A stretch of DNA of 51,463 bases from positions 1 to 51,463 of the forward strand of contig JAVXHR010000014.1 of the NCBI GenBank assembly GCA_036656795.1, written 5' to 3'. Numbering within the stretch: position 1 is the stretch's first letter; every line of letters starts with the position of its first letter. The notes below the pieces were generated by a model. The model was not told the origin of the DNA. It worked only from the letters and a program-made list of their open reading frames with translations, and made no database searches. The position numbers were made by a program, and so were the translations under genes. The DNA comes from CAUPWF01 sp036656795 (GTDB taxonomy: Bacteria > Bacillota > Clostridia > Lachnospirales > Lachnospiraceae). Below are positions 44,729 to 51,463 of the stretch, one piece after another.

Positions 44729-45109
44729 ATGAGCAGACAAAAATTTTTTATATGTGAACATTGCCAAAATTTAGTGGGGATGATTAATAATGCTAATGTA
44801 CCGCTTACCTGCTGTGGGGAACAAATGAAAGAGCTTGTTCCAAATACAGTAGAAGCATCTGAAGAAAAACATATACCTGCTGTAACAGTTTCAGGGGATA
44901 CGGTTACTGTGAAGATTGGAAGTGCAGAACATCCAATGACTGAAGAACATCACATTGAATTTATATATGTAGAAACGAAAAAAGGTGGACAACGAAAATC
45001 GTTGCAGGTTGGAGAAGAACCAACTGCAATCTTTAAATTAGCAGATGATACAGCACTAGAAGTATTTGCACACTGTAATATTCACGGACTTTGGAAAGTG
45101 GAAGTTTAA
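44729..45109 (+). CDS. dfx: Superoxide reductase (desulfoferrodoxin, two-iron type)
   Basis: 126 residues from the ATG at 44729 (GTGAGG upstream); the frame opens earlier over the promoter. An N-terminal desulforedoxin domain has all four iron ligands, Cys9, Cys12, Cys28 and Cys29. The catalytic domain has the His ligands in EKHIPAV, AEHPM and HHIEF and the Cys and His in FAHCNIHGLW. The enzyme reduces superoxide to peroxide without making oxygen, a common defence in strict anaerobes. It stands alone under its own promoter. Confidence 0.95.
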   Translation: MSRQKFFICEHCQNLVGMINNANVPLTCCGEQMKELVPNTVEASEEKHIPAVTVSGDTVTVKIGSAEHPMTEEHHIEFIYVETKKGGQRKSLQVGEEPTAIFKLADDTALEVFAHCNIHGLWKVEV

Positions 45110-45154
45110 ACAAGATAGAAACAGACGGAATTGTTCATGCATTGGAGGATAAGA

Positions 45155-46461
45155 GTGAATAAGATAGAGTTAATTGCACCCTGCCATTTTGGGTTGGAGT
45201 CAGTGTTAAAACGTGAGATACAAGATTTAGGATATGAGATTTCAAGTGTAGAAGATGGAAGGGTTACGTTCTACGGAGATATGAAAGCGATTTGTCGAGG
45301 CAATATATTTCTTAGAACTGCGGAACGTATCTTGTTAAAGACGGGAACATTTAAGGCTACCTCATTTGATGAATTGTTTGAAAAGACAAAAGAAATTCCT
45401 TGGGAAAACTATATTCCCAAGGATGGGAAATTCTGGGTTGCAAAAGCAGCTTCTGTTAAGAGTGCGCTTTTCAGCCCGTCAGATATCCAATCTATCATGA
45501 AAAAAGCAATGGTAAATCGAATGAAAGAACATTATCATGTGGACTGGTTTGATGAAGATGGTGCTTCGTATCCGGTAAGGGTATTTTTGATGAAAGATAT
45601 AGTGACAGTTGGTATTGATGCCTCGGGAGATTCATTACATAAGAGGGGATATCGCCAGTTGGCGGGTATGGCACCGATTTCAGAAACTTTGGCAGCAGCA
45701 TTAATTCTATTGACACCATGGAACAAAGATAGAATCTTAGTAGATCCATTTTGTGGCAGTGGAACATTTCCTATTGAAGCGGCGATGATTGCAGCGAATA
45801 TAGCTCCGGGTATGAATCGCTCTTTTACAGCAGAGGAATGGGGCAATCTGATTCCTAAAAAAGTATGGTATGATGTGGTAAATGAAGCGAATGAGAAAGT
45901 AAAAGATGACATAGAGGTAGATATTCAGGGGTATGATATTGATGGAGAAGTGCTAAAGGCAGCACGGGAAAATGCGAAAACAGCAGGAGTTGAGCATCTG
46001 ATTCATTTCCAAGAACGTGGAGTAAAAGATCTGAGGCATCCTAAGAAATATGGATTTATAATCACGAATCCACCTTATGGGGAACGACTGGAGGAAAAGG
46101 AAAATTTACCACAGTTATATAGTCAATTAGGAGAAAGTTTTAAAATGTTAGATAGTTGGTCGGCGTACATGATTACCAGTTATGAAGACGCAGAAAAATA
46201 TATGGGCAGAAAAGCAGATAAAAACAGGAAATTATACAACGGTATGATTAAAACATATTTTTACCAATTTCTAGGTCCAAAACCNNNNNNNNNNNNNNNN
46301 NNNNNNNNNNNNNNNNNNNNNNNNNNNNNNNNNNNNNNNNNNNNNNNNNNNNNNNNNNNNNNNNNNNNNNNNNNNNNNNNNNNNAATTATACAACGGTAT
46401 GATTAAAACATATTTTTACCAATTTCTAGGTCCAAAACCGCCAAAGCAAAAGAAAAATTAG
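45155..46461 (+). CDS. THUMP-domain RNA methyltransferase, RlmL/YpsC-like (split by assembly gap)
   Basis: Start is GTG at 45155 with GGAGG six bases upstream; a TTG at 45131 is less likely. The order is a ferredoxin-like/THUMP part (about 5-160), then a methyltransferase domain with DPFCGSGTFPIEAA (about 200-213) and the catalytic NPPYGERL (about 306-313). It should methylate guanine N2 in 23S rRNA with S-adenosylmethionine. 100 N interrupt the 3' end, but 55 bases before the gap (46230-46284) recur exactly after it (46385-46439). Merging the copies gives one frame of about 383 residues ending at 46461, the expected size. As written, the gap shifts the frame to a false stop at 46402. Confidence 0.88.
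46285..46384. other. Assembly gap (100 N) that is probably a contig overlap
   Basis: Exactly 100 N between two identical 55-base copies. The simplest reading is that two contigs overlap by 55 bases and were joined with a placeholder, so the real gap length is negative. Confidence 0.95.
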
Positions 46462-46506
46462 TACAAGAAAAATTAGTACAAGAAAAATTAGTACAAGAAA
46501 AATTAG
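46453..46506 (+). repeat. 15-bp tandem repeat, about 3.6 copies
   Basis: The unit AAAAATTAGTACAAG repeats at 46453, 46468 and 46483, with a partial copy at 46498. It overlaps the methyltransferase stop codon. In that gene's frame every unit has a TAG; in another frame it reads K-L-V-Q-E repeated and stays open to a TAA just after. Confidence 0.9.
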
Positions 46507-46564
46507 AATAAGAGATTAGAAATATATATATGCGACAATATGTGTGTTACAGTGAGGAAAAGTC

Positions 46565-47167
46565 ATGAAAGAAACAAAGATTATATTTGCAACGGGAAAT
46601 GAACACAAAATGGAAGAAATCCGTATGATCTTGGAGGATTTAAAGATGCCCATATATTCGTTAAAAGAGATGGGTATTGATGTAGATATCGTAGAGGATG
46701 GCGTGACTTTTGAAGAGAATGCGATAATCAAAGCGACGGAGATTGCAAAATTGACAGAGGGAATTATCTTAGCAGATGATTCGGGATTGGAAATTGATTA
46801 TCTTCATAAAGAACCTGGGATCTATTCTGCAAGGTATGCAGGGACTGATACATCTTATGATATCAAAAACAGGATGTTGTTGGGGCGTTTGGAGGGGGTT
46901 CCAGAGGAAAAACGTACGGCAAGATTCGTATGTGTCATTGCAGCAGTATTTCCAGATGGCACAACAGCAACGGTTCGAGGAACTATAGAAGGACGGATTG
47001 GATATGAAATTATAGGGGAAAACGGGTTTGGTTATGATCCTATATTTTATGTTCCAGAGTATCAATGTACTACTGCACAATTGTCAAAAGAAAAGAAAAA
47101 TGAGCTGAGTCACCGAGGAAAAGCGCTTCGCCAGATGAGAACAATGATAGAAGAAAAATGTATGTGA
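46565..47167 (+). CDS. rdgB: Non-canonical purine NTP pyrophosphatase (RdgB/HAM1)
   Basis: 200 residues. The conserved start FATGNEHKMEEI (about 8-19), the catalytic LADDSGLEID (about 69-78), and GFGYDPIF and SHRGKALRQM near the end are all present. The enzyme removes dITP, ITP and XTP from the nucleotide pool. GAGGAAAAG precedes the ATG. It pairs with the phosphoesterase gene 10 bases downstream, an order widespread in Clostridia. Confidence 0.95.
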   Translation: MKETKIIFATGNEHKMEEIRMILEDLKMPIYSLKEMGIDVDIVEDGVTFEENAIIKATEIAKLTEGIILADDSGLEIDYLHKEPGIYSARYAGTDTSYDIKNRMLLGRLEGVPEEKRTARFVCVIAAVFPDGTTATVRGTIEGRIGYEIIGENGFGYDPIFYVPEYQCTTAQLSKEKKNELSHRGKALRQMRTMIEEKCM

Positions 47168-47177
47168 GGAATAAGGT

Positions 47178-47657
47178 ATGAAAGTATTAATCGTAAGTGA
47201 TACACATAGTCATCACAGTAATTTAGATCTTGCATTGCAACGTGTAGGAGATATAGATATGCTGATACATCTAGGTGATGTAGAGGGTGAAGAAGAATAT
47301 ATAAAACGTGTGGTGGAGTGTCCGATACATATGGTGGCAGGGAATAATGACTTTTTTTCTACATTAGAAAAAGAAGAGGAATTTTCTATTGGGGGATATC
47401 AGGTCTTTATTACTCATGGTCATTATTATTATGTGTCTATGAATCATGAACGAATTAAACAAGAAGCAAGAGAGCGCAAAGCAGATATTGTAATGTTTGG
47501 GCATACACATAAACCGTTGATTGATATTGGAGAGGATGTTATTGCTTTGAATCCGGGTAGCTTATCTTATCCACGCCAGGAGGGAAGAAGAGGCAGCTTT
47601 ATCTTAATGGATATTGATAGATGGGGAGAAGCACATTTTACTTTGAATTACATATAG
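47178..47657 (+). CDS. YfcE/MJ0936-family metallophosphoesterase
   Basis: 159 residues with all metal-binding blocks: VSDTHSH (about 6-12), HLGDVE (about 35-40), AGNNDFF (about 56-62), ITHGHYY (about 77-83) and FGHTHKP (about 106-112). Enzymes of this group hydrolyse phosphodiesters with manganese or nickel; the natural substrate is unknown. It follows rdgB closely and is likely co-transcribed with it. Confidence 0.93.
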   Translation: MKVLIVSDTHSHHSNLDLALQRVGDIDMLIHLGDVEGEEEYIKRVVECPIHMVAGNNDFFSTLEKEEEFSIGGYQVFITHGHYYYVSMNHERIKQEARERKADIVMFGHTHKPLIDIGEDVIALNPGSLSYPRQEGRRGSFILMDIDRWGEAHFTLNYI

Positions 47658-47699
47658 AAAAAGTTTTAGAAAATATATAAGAAAAATTCAAAAAAGATG

Positions 47700-47728
47700 T
47701 TGACAATTGTCCCGTGTCATTATATAAT
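47700..47728 (+). promoter_or_regulatory. Perfect consensus sigma-A promoter of the tRNA cluster
   Basis: TTGACA at 47700-47705, exactly 17 bases, TATAAT at 47723-47728. Both hexamers match the consensus fully. Transcription would start near 47735, about 40 bases before tRNA-Pro. Confidence 0.9.
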
Positions 47729-47774
47729 AATTCTTGCGTCACGGAATTTCAGTTAGGCGTATAAAATAGAATAT

Positions 47775-47850
<76 letters not shown>

Positions 47851-47853
47851 TTT

Positions 47854-47924
47854 GCGGGTGTAGTTCAATGGTAGAACACTAGCCTTCCAAGCTAGATACG
47901 TGGGTTCGATTCCCATCACCCGCT
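47854..47924 (+). tRNA. tRNA-Gly (anticodon TCC)
   Basis: Acceptor GCGGGTG/CACCCGC, anticodon loop CTTCCAA in CTAGC/GCTAG, T-loop TTCGATT. Confidence 0.95.
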
Positions 47925-47969
47925 TTCTTATGGGAAAAATTCCATAAGTGAGCATGTGGAACAATATAT

Positions 47970-48043
47970 GAGTCTGTAGCTCAGCAGGATAGAGCAACGG
48001 CCTTCTAAGCCGTAGGTCGAGGGTTCGAATCCCCCCAGGCTCG
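47970..48043 (+). tRNA. tRNA-Arg (anticodon TCT)
   Basis: Acceptor GAGTCTG/CAGGCTC, anticodon loop CTTCTAA in ACGGC/GCCGT, T-loop TTCGAAT. Confidence 0.95.
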
Positions 48044-48082
48044 TTTGTGTTAGATATGTATGTCTGATACAAGATACTATAT

Positions 48083-48157
48083 GGTGGGTGTGGTGCAGTT
48101 GGTTAGCGCGCCAGATTGTGGTTCTGGATATCGTGGGTTCGAGTCCCATTACCCACC
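48083..48157 (+). tRNA. tRNA-His (anticodon GTG)
   Basis: Acceptor GTGGGTG/TACCCAC with the extra 5' G opposite C that marks tRNA-His; anticodon loop TTGTGGT in CCAGA/TCTGG. Confidence 0.95.
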
Positions 48158-48202
48158 TTGATACTTAGCCAGGTATCCCTTACCAAAGCTTAGTATGAAT
48201 AA

Positions 48203-48274
48203 TGGGCTATCGCCAAGCGGTAAGGCACAGCACTTTGACTGCTGCATTCGTTGGTTCAAATCCAACTAGCCCAG
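48203..48274 (+). tRNA. tRNA-Gln (anticodon TTG)
   Basis: Acceptor TGGGCTA/TAGCCCA, anticodon loop CTTTGAC in CAGCA/TGCTG, T-loop TTCAAAT. Confidence 0.95.
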
Positions 48275-48371
48275 TTTGGTATCAAAGGTATATTCCAAAA
48301 AGTAAATAAACTTACTTTATGTCTATTATCTTTGTTGCTACAAGTACATGATGCTTGTATAGTTTATGTTT

Positions 48372-48444
48372 GGGATATTAGCTCAGTTGGTAGAGCACTT
48401 GACTTTTAATCAAGTTGTCCGGGGTTCGAATCCCCGATGTCTCA
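48372..48444 (+). tRNA. tRNA-Lys (anticodon TTT)
   Basis: Acceptor GGGATAT/ATGTCTC, anticodon loop CTTTTAA in CTTGA/TCAAG, T-loop TTCGAAT. Last of the six; a 97-base spacer separates it from tRNA-Gln, with a weak TTGCTA-17-TATAGT just before it that could serve as an internal promoter. Confidence 0.95.
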
Positions 48445-48450
48445 TTATTG

Positions 48451-48494
48451 AAAAAATCGCAATCCCGATAAACACTAAGGGTTGCGATTTTTTT
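48451..48494. terminator. Bidirectional terminator between tRNA-Lys and the DUF3795-like gene
   Basis: AAAAAATCGCAATCCC pairs with GGGTTGCGATTTTTT around a 12-base loop. The A run on the left and T run on the right let it work on both strands: for the tRNA cluster and for the convergent minus-strand gene. Confidence 0.85.
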
Positions 48495-48532
48495 GTATAT
48501 AGTCAAATGCTGATATTATGCGCCTGCGAATT

Positions 48533-48919
48533 TTACTTGCAGATATGACACTCTCTATCATACCAGTAAATTAAGTTGCCACATTTCGTGCAGGTGTGCA
48601 TCTGTATTTGATTTTCCACCCAATTTGATACACCGTGTGCTTTCATTTCCATAAGGTCAGTAATCACCGACTCATGATGCCCAATGCCATTCGCATAATG
48701 CTGGTGGCTGAATTCTTCCAACCGGGCACAGGGGAAGTGTATACATTCATAACAGCGAGTAACAGTATGTTGTTTTGCGCATTGACGAAATCCATTGCTA
48801 CAGGTTGCACAATGTGGTGTGAGTTTTTCTGATAGGCAACCATGACAATCATGTGGATAGGAAGGACAGGTTCCACAAAAAAGTCCACAGATAGCAGCAG
48901 TTTGTTCGTTTGGTTTCAT
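48533..48919 (-). CDS. Cys-rich DUF3795-like protein
   Basis: 128 residues from the ATG at 48919 (upstream 11 codons of open frame lack a site). It is very rich in Cys and His, in patterns such as CGLFCGTCPSY, CHGCLSE, CATCSNGFRQC, CYECIHFPC and a C-terminal CTKCGNLIYWYDRECHIC. The first part fits the DUF3795 family and the last is a zinc-ribbon-like knuckle. It probably binds zinc or an iron-sulfur cluster; function unknown. It is a single gene convergent with the tRNA cluster. Confidence 0.8.
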   Translation of the reverse strand: MKPNEQTAAICGLFCGTCPSYPHDCHGCLSEKLTPHCATCSNGFRQCAKQHTVTRCYECIHFPCARLEEFSHQHYANGIGHHESVITDLMEMKAHGVSNWVENQIQMHTCTKCGNLIYWYDRECHICK

Positions 48920-49031
48920 TATAATCACTACCTTTTTTAAATATATTATCATGTGAAAATTATAATTACAATATCATATATTATTTACAGAAATTTAATA
49001 GCCTATAAATGAAAAATAAATGAAAAAAGTA

Positions 49032-49059
49032 TTGATGTAAATAGCATACATGATATACT
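49032..49059 (+). promoter_or_regulatory. Promoter for tRNA-Ser
   Basis: TTGATG, 16-base spacer, TATACT with an extended -10 (TGA before it). Start near 49066, about 60 bases before the tRNA. Confidence 0.55.
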
Positions 49060-49126
49060 AGTAAAAGGTCAAAACATAAGATACATTGTTGCGACAGATG
49101 ATTGTGATGTAGTTATTGTAATAGGG

Positions 49127-49210
49127 AGTGGTATCGAAGTGGTCATAACGAGCCTGATTCGAAATCAGGTTGTCCGTAAGGGCACGTGGGTTCGAATCCC
49201 ACCCGCTCCG
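49127..49210 (+). tRNA. tRNA-Ser (anticodon CGA)
   Basis: 84 bases with the long variable arm of class II tRNAs (TTGTCCGTAAGGGCA). Acceptor GGAGTGG/CCGCTCC, anticodon loop TTCGAAA in CCTGA/TCAGG. It borders the accessory segment to the right. Confidence 0.95.
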
Positions 49211-49218
49211 TCATAATT

Positions 49219-49268
49219 AAAGGCAATAAAAGATGTCATCGGCAGAATGCCGATGACATCAGCCTTTT
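49219..49268 (+). terminator. Terminator after tRNA-Ser
   Basis: A 13-bp perfect stem (49232-49244 with 49248-49260, loop GAA) inside an outer AAAGGC/GCCTTT stem, ending in TTTT. Confidence 0.75.
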
Positions 49269-49361
49269 CCGGGGTTCTACACCCCGAAAAACCACGAAAA
49301 AATGAAGTGCGATTTTGAAGTTTGTACTGGTATACTAAATTTGTAACACCTTGAATGAATA

Positions 49362-49568
49362 AGATCCTATATGGCAGGTGATAGGTCAACAGTTGAAATA
49401 GTTGCTGATTACAATATTGCCAAAAGCACAGTTTCAGAATAGGCAAAGAAATATGGTGAAGAATGCCAATACAAACATAGCACTGCAAAAAAAGATGAAG
49501 GTGAGTCAGCTACTGAAATAAGGTGGTTAAATCAGGAACTCAAAGAAAAAGAGAAAGAGATTGAGTTC
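49362..49568 (+). pseudogene. IS3-family OrfA transposase remnant, truncated
   Basis: One frame reads RSYMAGDRSTVEIVADYNIA, then KSTVSE, a TAG at 49440-49442 where Trp is expected, then AKKYGEECQYKH and the leucine-zipper-like LNQELKEKEKEIEF. This is the HTH and coiled coil of an IS3-type OrfA, which normally continues LKKAAAFF. The match stops after position 49568, and more G+C-rich DNA begins. No OrfB, terminal repeats or target duplication are seen. The piece is inactive and marks an insertion or deletion junction. Apart from this and the terminator, 49211-49582 holds no gene. Confidence 0.75.
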
Positions 49569-49582
49569 TATACTTTAGGGAC

Positions 49583-50044
49583 CTACTTCGACAACTCGTT
49601 GGCGAAAGCCTGTAAATCAAAGTTGTCATACGGCTTGGCAAACTCCAGCTCCATCGGCCCTACTGCAACACCATTTGCAAAATATATGTCGTTTTGGTCA
49701 AAGCAAAGGTGATAAACGAGGTCATTATATGCGATGGTTTTCACATCCCGTACATGGGCAACGCAATCAGCCATGCATTGCAAAGAATCGCCGCTGACTA
49801 TTTGCTCGGCGCGTCTTGCACCAGCCGTTGTCATAACAACGCTATCTGGCAGGAGCTTTAGTAGAGATACATTCTCAAGCTCCTCAATCTCAATTTGTAG
49901 CAGGTTTTCATCATGCCCATAAATGACATTGGTCACAGTGAGCCACTCGTCAACGCCTCTTATATACTCTCCCATGTGTATTTCTTCGATATTGCGTAAG
50001 GTACCATCGAACATCGTAATCTGTGTATCTTTTGCAAAGCCCAT
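49583..50044 (-). CDS. Stand-alone degenerate Hint/intein-fold protein
   Basis: 153 residues from the ATG at 50044, chosen for the ideal AAAGGAGG seven bases upstream; the frame is open to an ATG at 50107. Blocks of the Hint fold can be read in order: GFAKDTQITMFDG (2-14, intein block A), LPDSVVMTTAGARRAEQI with SGDSL (65-87, block B), and VYHLCFDQNDIYFANGVAVG (110-129, block F). The catalytic positions are lost: Cys1 is Gly2, the block-B TxxH reads LPDS, and the final HN is GP. There are no exteins, so splicing is impossible. It may be a structural, binding or inhibitor protein. Its G+C content is higher than that of the core genes, and it is divergent from the HTH/HipA pair. Confidence 0.6.
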   Translation of the reverse strand: MGFAKDTQITMFDGTLRNIEEIHMGEYIRGVDEWLTVTNVIYGHDENLLQIEIEELENVSLLKLLPDSVVMTTAGARRAEQIVSGDSLQCMADCVAHVRDVKTIAYNDLVYHLCFDQNDIYFANGVAVGPMELEFAKPYDNFDLQAFANELSK

Positions 50045-50222
50045 CTGAATTTCCTCCTTTATGACCTTGATCAAGCCGAGGCAAACGTCAATCAGTGTAT
50101 GGCGCATTATCTCCCCGCCTGCGAAAAATTAGCTTGTAATGATTTATTTCATTATACATCAAGCCCCCATAAAAAGAAAGGAACCCGCTAGGAACGTTTG
50201 TGCCAACGATTACTTGACACAA

Positions 50223-50236
50223 ACTTTTGCAAAAGT
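50223..50236. repeat. 14-bp palindrome in the divergent intergenic region
   Basis: ACTTTTGCAAAAGT, a perfect palindrome just upstream of the toxin-antitoxin-like promoter. It is a candidate second binding site. A further spaced inverted repeat, GTTTGTG (50196-50202) and CACAAAC (50218-50224), adjoins it. Confidence 0.5.
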
Positions 50237-50240
50237 CATC

Positions 50241-50269
50241 TTGACGGTATATCGGTAATCCGATATACT
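50241..50269 (+). promoter_or_regulatory. Promoter with embedded operator for the HTH/HipA-like pair
   Basis: TTGACG at 50241-50246, 17-base spacer, TATACT at 50264-50269. A perfect palindrome, TATATCGG-TAAT-CCGATATA (50248-50267), fills the spacer and overlaps the -10. A dimeric HTH repressor bound there would block RNA polymerase, the usual autoregulation of toxin-antitoxin operons. Confidence 0.7.
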
Positions 50270-50287
50270 GATAATGGGTGATAAACA

Positions 50288-50737
50288 ATGACAATTATAG
50301 CATTATTAAAGGAAAAAGGGCTGTCACGGTACAGCCTTTCTAAAAAGAGCGGCGTGCCTTGGGCAACGCTGTCCGATATTTGCTCCGGCAAAACCAGTTT
50401 AAGCCGCTGCAATGCGCAGACGGTTTTGAAGCTTTCCAAAGCGCTGGATTTATCCGTTGAAGAAGTGCTAAAACTAAGTGCAGAGGTCGGCGGCGTGACC
50501 GAGCTTGGCAAGCCAAAGGACAAAAGCTATTTAGAGCGCAATCTCTCGCCGCAGCTCACAAAGGCGATTTGCGACTATACGCAGGGCGAAAAAAACGAGG
50601 TGTCCTACATGGACTGCCTGTGGGGCGAGCTGTACGGCTCAATCAATTCCGACCTGTGGTCGAACTGCATCACAGAAGAACAGGCGCAATATTTGCGCAC
50701 AAAATATCTCTATGGAGAGGAGCATTCCGATGATTGA
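50288..50737 (+). CDS. HTH (XRE/HipB-like) regulator, probable antitoxin
   Basis: 149 residues. The N-terminal 60 residues form an XRE-type helix-turn-helix (SRYSLSKKSGVPWATLSDIC, TVLKLSKALDLSVEEVL). The C-terminal extension (about 85-149) is helical and acidic and could contact the partner. The stop overlaps the start of the kinase-like gene by 8 bases, a typical antitoxin-toxin arrangement. Only a weak GGGTG precedes the ATG, and the leader is about 12 bases. Codons are richer in G and C than in the flagellar genes, suggesting transfer. Confidence 0.8.
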   Translation: MTIIALLKEKGLSRYSLSKKSGVPWATLSDICSGKTSLSRCNAQTVLKLSKALDLSVEEVLKLSAEVGGVTELGKPKDKSYLERNLSPQLTKAICDYTQGEKNEVSYMDCLWGELYGSINSDLWSNCITEEQAQYLRTKYLYGEEHSDD

Positions 50738-51463
50738 TTTTACAAACTGTGCGGTCAACAAATTCAAGGCGTACGGCGGTGCCAACGGCAACAAAATCAA
50801 TGTGATTTACAACGGCACAAGCTATATGCTAAAGTTTCCGCCGGTGCCGAGCAAAAACAAAGTGATGAGCTATTCCAACAGCTGTATCAGCGAATACCTT
50901 GCCTGCCACATTCTCGCCTCTATCGGCCTGCCTGTGCAGGATACACTGCTGGGCACCTATACCGATAAGCGAGGCAAAGAGAAGTTAGTGGTAGCCTGTA
51001 AGGATTTTACTGCAGACGGAAAAAGGCTGATGGAATTTGCCCACCTCAAAAACACTTGCGTAGACAGCGAGCAAAATGGGTACGGCACGGAGCTTGACTC
51101 TATCTTAAAGGCGATTGACGAGCAAGTGCTGATTCCTGCGCCGGAGCTGCGTGCATTTTTTTGGGAGCTGTTCGTGGCAGACGCATGGCTGGGTAATTTC
51201 GACAGGCACAACGGCAATTGGGGCATCTTGATTGACGAGCAAAAGCAGCACGCAGAAATTGCGCCGATTTATGACTGCGGCTCCTGCCTCTATCCGCAAA
51301 TGGATGTGCGGGACATGGCAAAGGTGCTGGGCGATGAAAGTGAAATCAACCAGCGGATTTATACCTTTCCCACCTCCGCAATCGTGGACAGCGGCAGGAA
51401 AATATCCTATTTTGATTTTATATCTTCTCTGCAAAGCGCAGAATGTAACGAAGCATTGGAGCG
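50730..51463 (+). CDS. HipA/CtkA-like kinase, probable toxin (3' end outside window)
   Basis: At least 244 residues, running off the right edge. Visible kinase features are a Lys in YMLKFPP (about 35), a serine-rich loop SYSNSCISEY (about 47-56), the catalytic loop NFDRHNGNWG (about 156-165, with Asp158) and a DFG-like metal-binding Asp182 in IYDCGS. It begins directly in the kinase fold and lacks the N-terminal subdomain of E. coli HipA, as CtkA-type and small HipT kinases do. HipA phosphorylates glutamyl-tRNA synthetase; the target here is unknown. It overlaps the HTH gene by 8 bases. Confidence 0.8.
   Translation, partial: MIDFTNCAVNKFKAYGGANGNKINVIYNGTSYMLKFPPVPSKNKVMSYSNSCISEYLACHILASIGLPVQDTLLGTYTDKRGKEKLVVACKDFTADGKRLMEFAHLKNTCVDSEQNGYGTELDSILKAIDEQVLIPAPELRAFFWELFVADAWLGNFDRHNGNWGILIDEQKQHAEIAPIYDCGSCLYPQMDVRDMAKVLGDESEINQRIYTFPTSAIVDSGRKISYFDFISSLQSAECNEALE

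Noticed and set aside
46385..46402. End of the methyltransferase frame read through the 100 N as N-Y-T-T-V
   Set aside because: The 100-base placeholder shifts the frame; the flanking 55-base duplication shows the true frame continues to 46461.
46453..46506. Short tandem repeats considered as a CRISPR array
   Set aside because: The 15-bp units are directly adjacent with no spacers and overlap a coding end; no cas genes are present.
49270..49286. CGGGGT-TCTAC-ACCCCG hairpin considered as an IS terminal repeat
   Set aside because: No matching inverted copy is seen at the other end of the transposase remnant, and no target duplication is visible.
50957..51434. Open frames opposite the HipA-like gene
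   Set aside because: They are antisense shadows of a gene with clear kinase motifs and good translational coupling.

Overview
The window looks like a chromosomal segment of a motile, anaerobic, low-G+C Clostridia, most likely of the family Lachnospiraceae. The basis is AT-rich codon use, a CheC/CheD/CheV chemotaxis set, a FliY-type switch protein, a desulfoferrodoxin superoxide reductase, a type III glutamine synthetase, and a CsrA-type hairpin in front of a flagellin-like start. This is inference from gene content; no 16S gene is present.

Positions 1-3937 hold the first codons of a probable flagellin gene (minus strand, running off the left edge) with a sigma-28-like promoter and a textbook CsrA hairpin, then a minus-strand pair, an HD-GYP phosphodiesterase and FapA, divergent from a lytic transglycosylase without a signal peptide.

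Positions 4211-33222 are one very long co-directional flagellar/chemotaxis cluster of 33 genes behind a good sigma-A promoter: flgB-fliE-fliF-fliG-fliH-fliI-fliJ-fliK-flgD-(TIGR02530 gene)-flgE-flbD-motA-motB-fliM-cheY-flgC-fliY-fliO-fliP-fliQ-fliR-flhB-flhA-sigD-flgF-flgG-cheC-cheD-cheV-(EAL/HDOD)-(MCP)-(lipoprotein). Together these encode rod, MS ring, switch, export gate and ATPase, hook, stator, the late sigma factor and part of the adaptation system. Relative to the Bacillus/Clostridium order, flgC is displaced to between cheY and fliY, and fliL, flhF, flhG, cheB, cheA and cheW are absent from the expected places. FlgE carries two EF-hand-like loops.

Positions 33336-47657 are housekeeping genes: a CNNM/CBS protein; murB-rapZ-whiA followed by an HPr-like protein that keeps Ser46 but has Asp at position 15 (Crh-like); a lipid kinase; an SNF-type transporter; tRNA-Glu; fructose-bisphosphate aldolase; glutamine synthetase III; a HAAS-domain membrane protein; a low-complexity small protein; superoxide reductase; an RlmL/YpsC-like RNA methyltransferase interrupted by an assembly gap that is really an overlap; an RdgB-type pyrophosphatase; and a YfcE-type phosphoesterase.

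Positions 47700-49250 carry a six-tRNA cluster (Pro-Gly-Arg-His-Gln-Lys) behind a perfect consensus promoter, a Cys-rich DUF3795-like gene and tRNA-Ser. Just downstream, a broken IS3-type transposase fragment marks the start of a more G+C-rich accessory segment (about 49569 to the right edge). It holds a stand-alone, catalytically degenerate Hint/intein-fold protein and, divergent from it, an HTH/HipA-like kinase pair whose promoter contains a palindromic operator. This module is the best candidate here for something poorly described.

Three runs of exactly 100 N (12125-12224, 18633-18732, 46285-46384) are assembly gaps; all three sit at short or flanking repeats inside coding regions.
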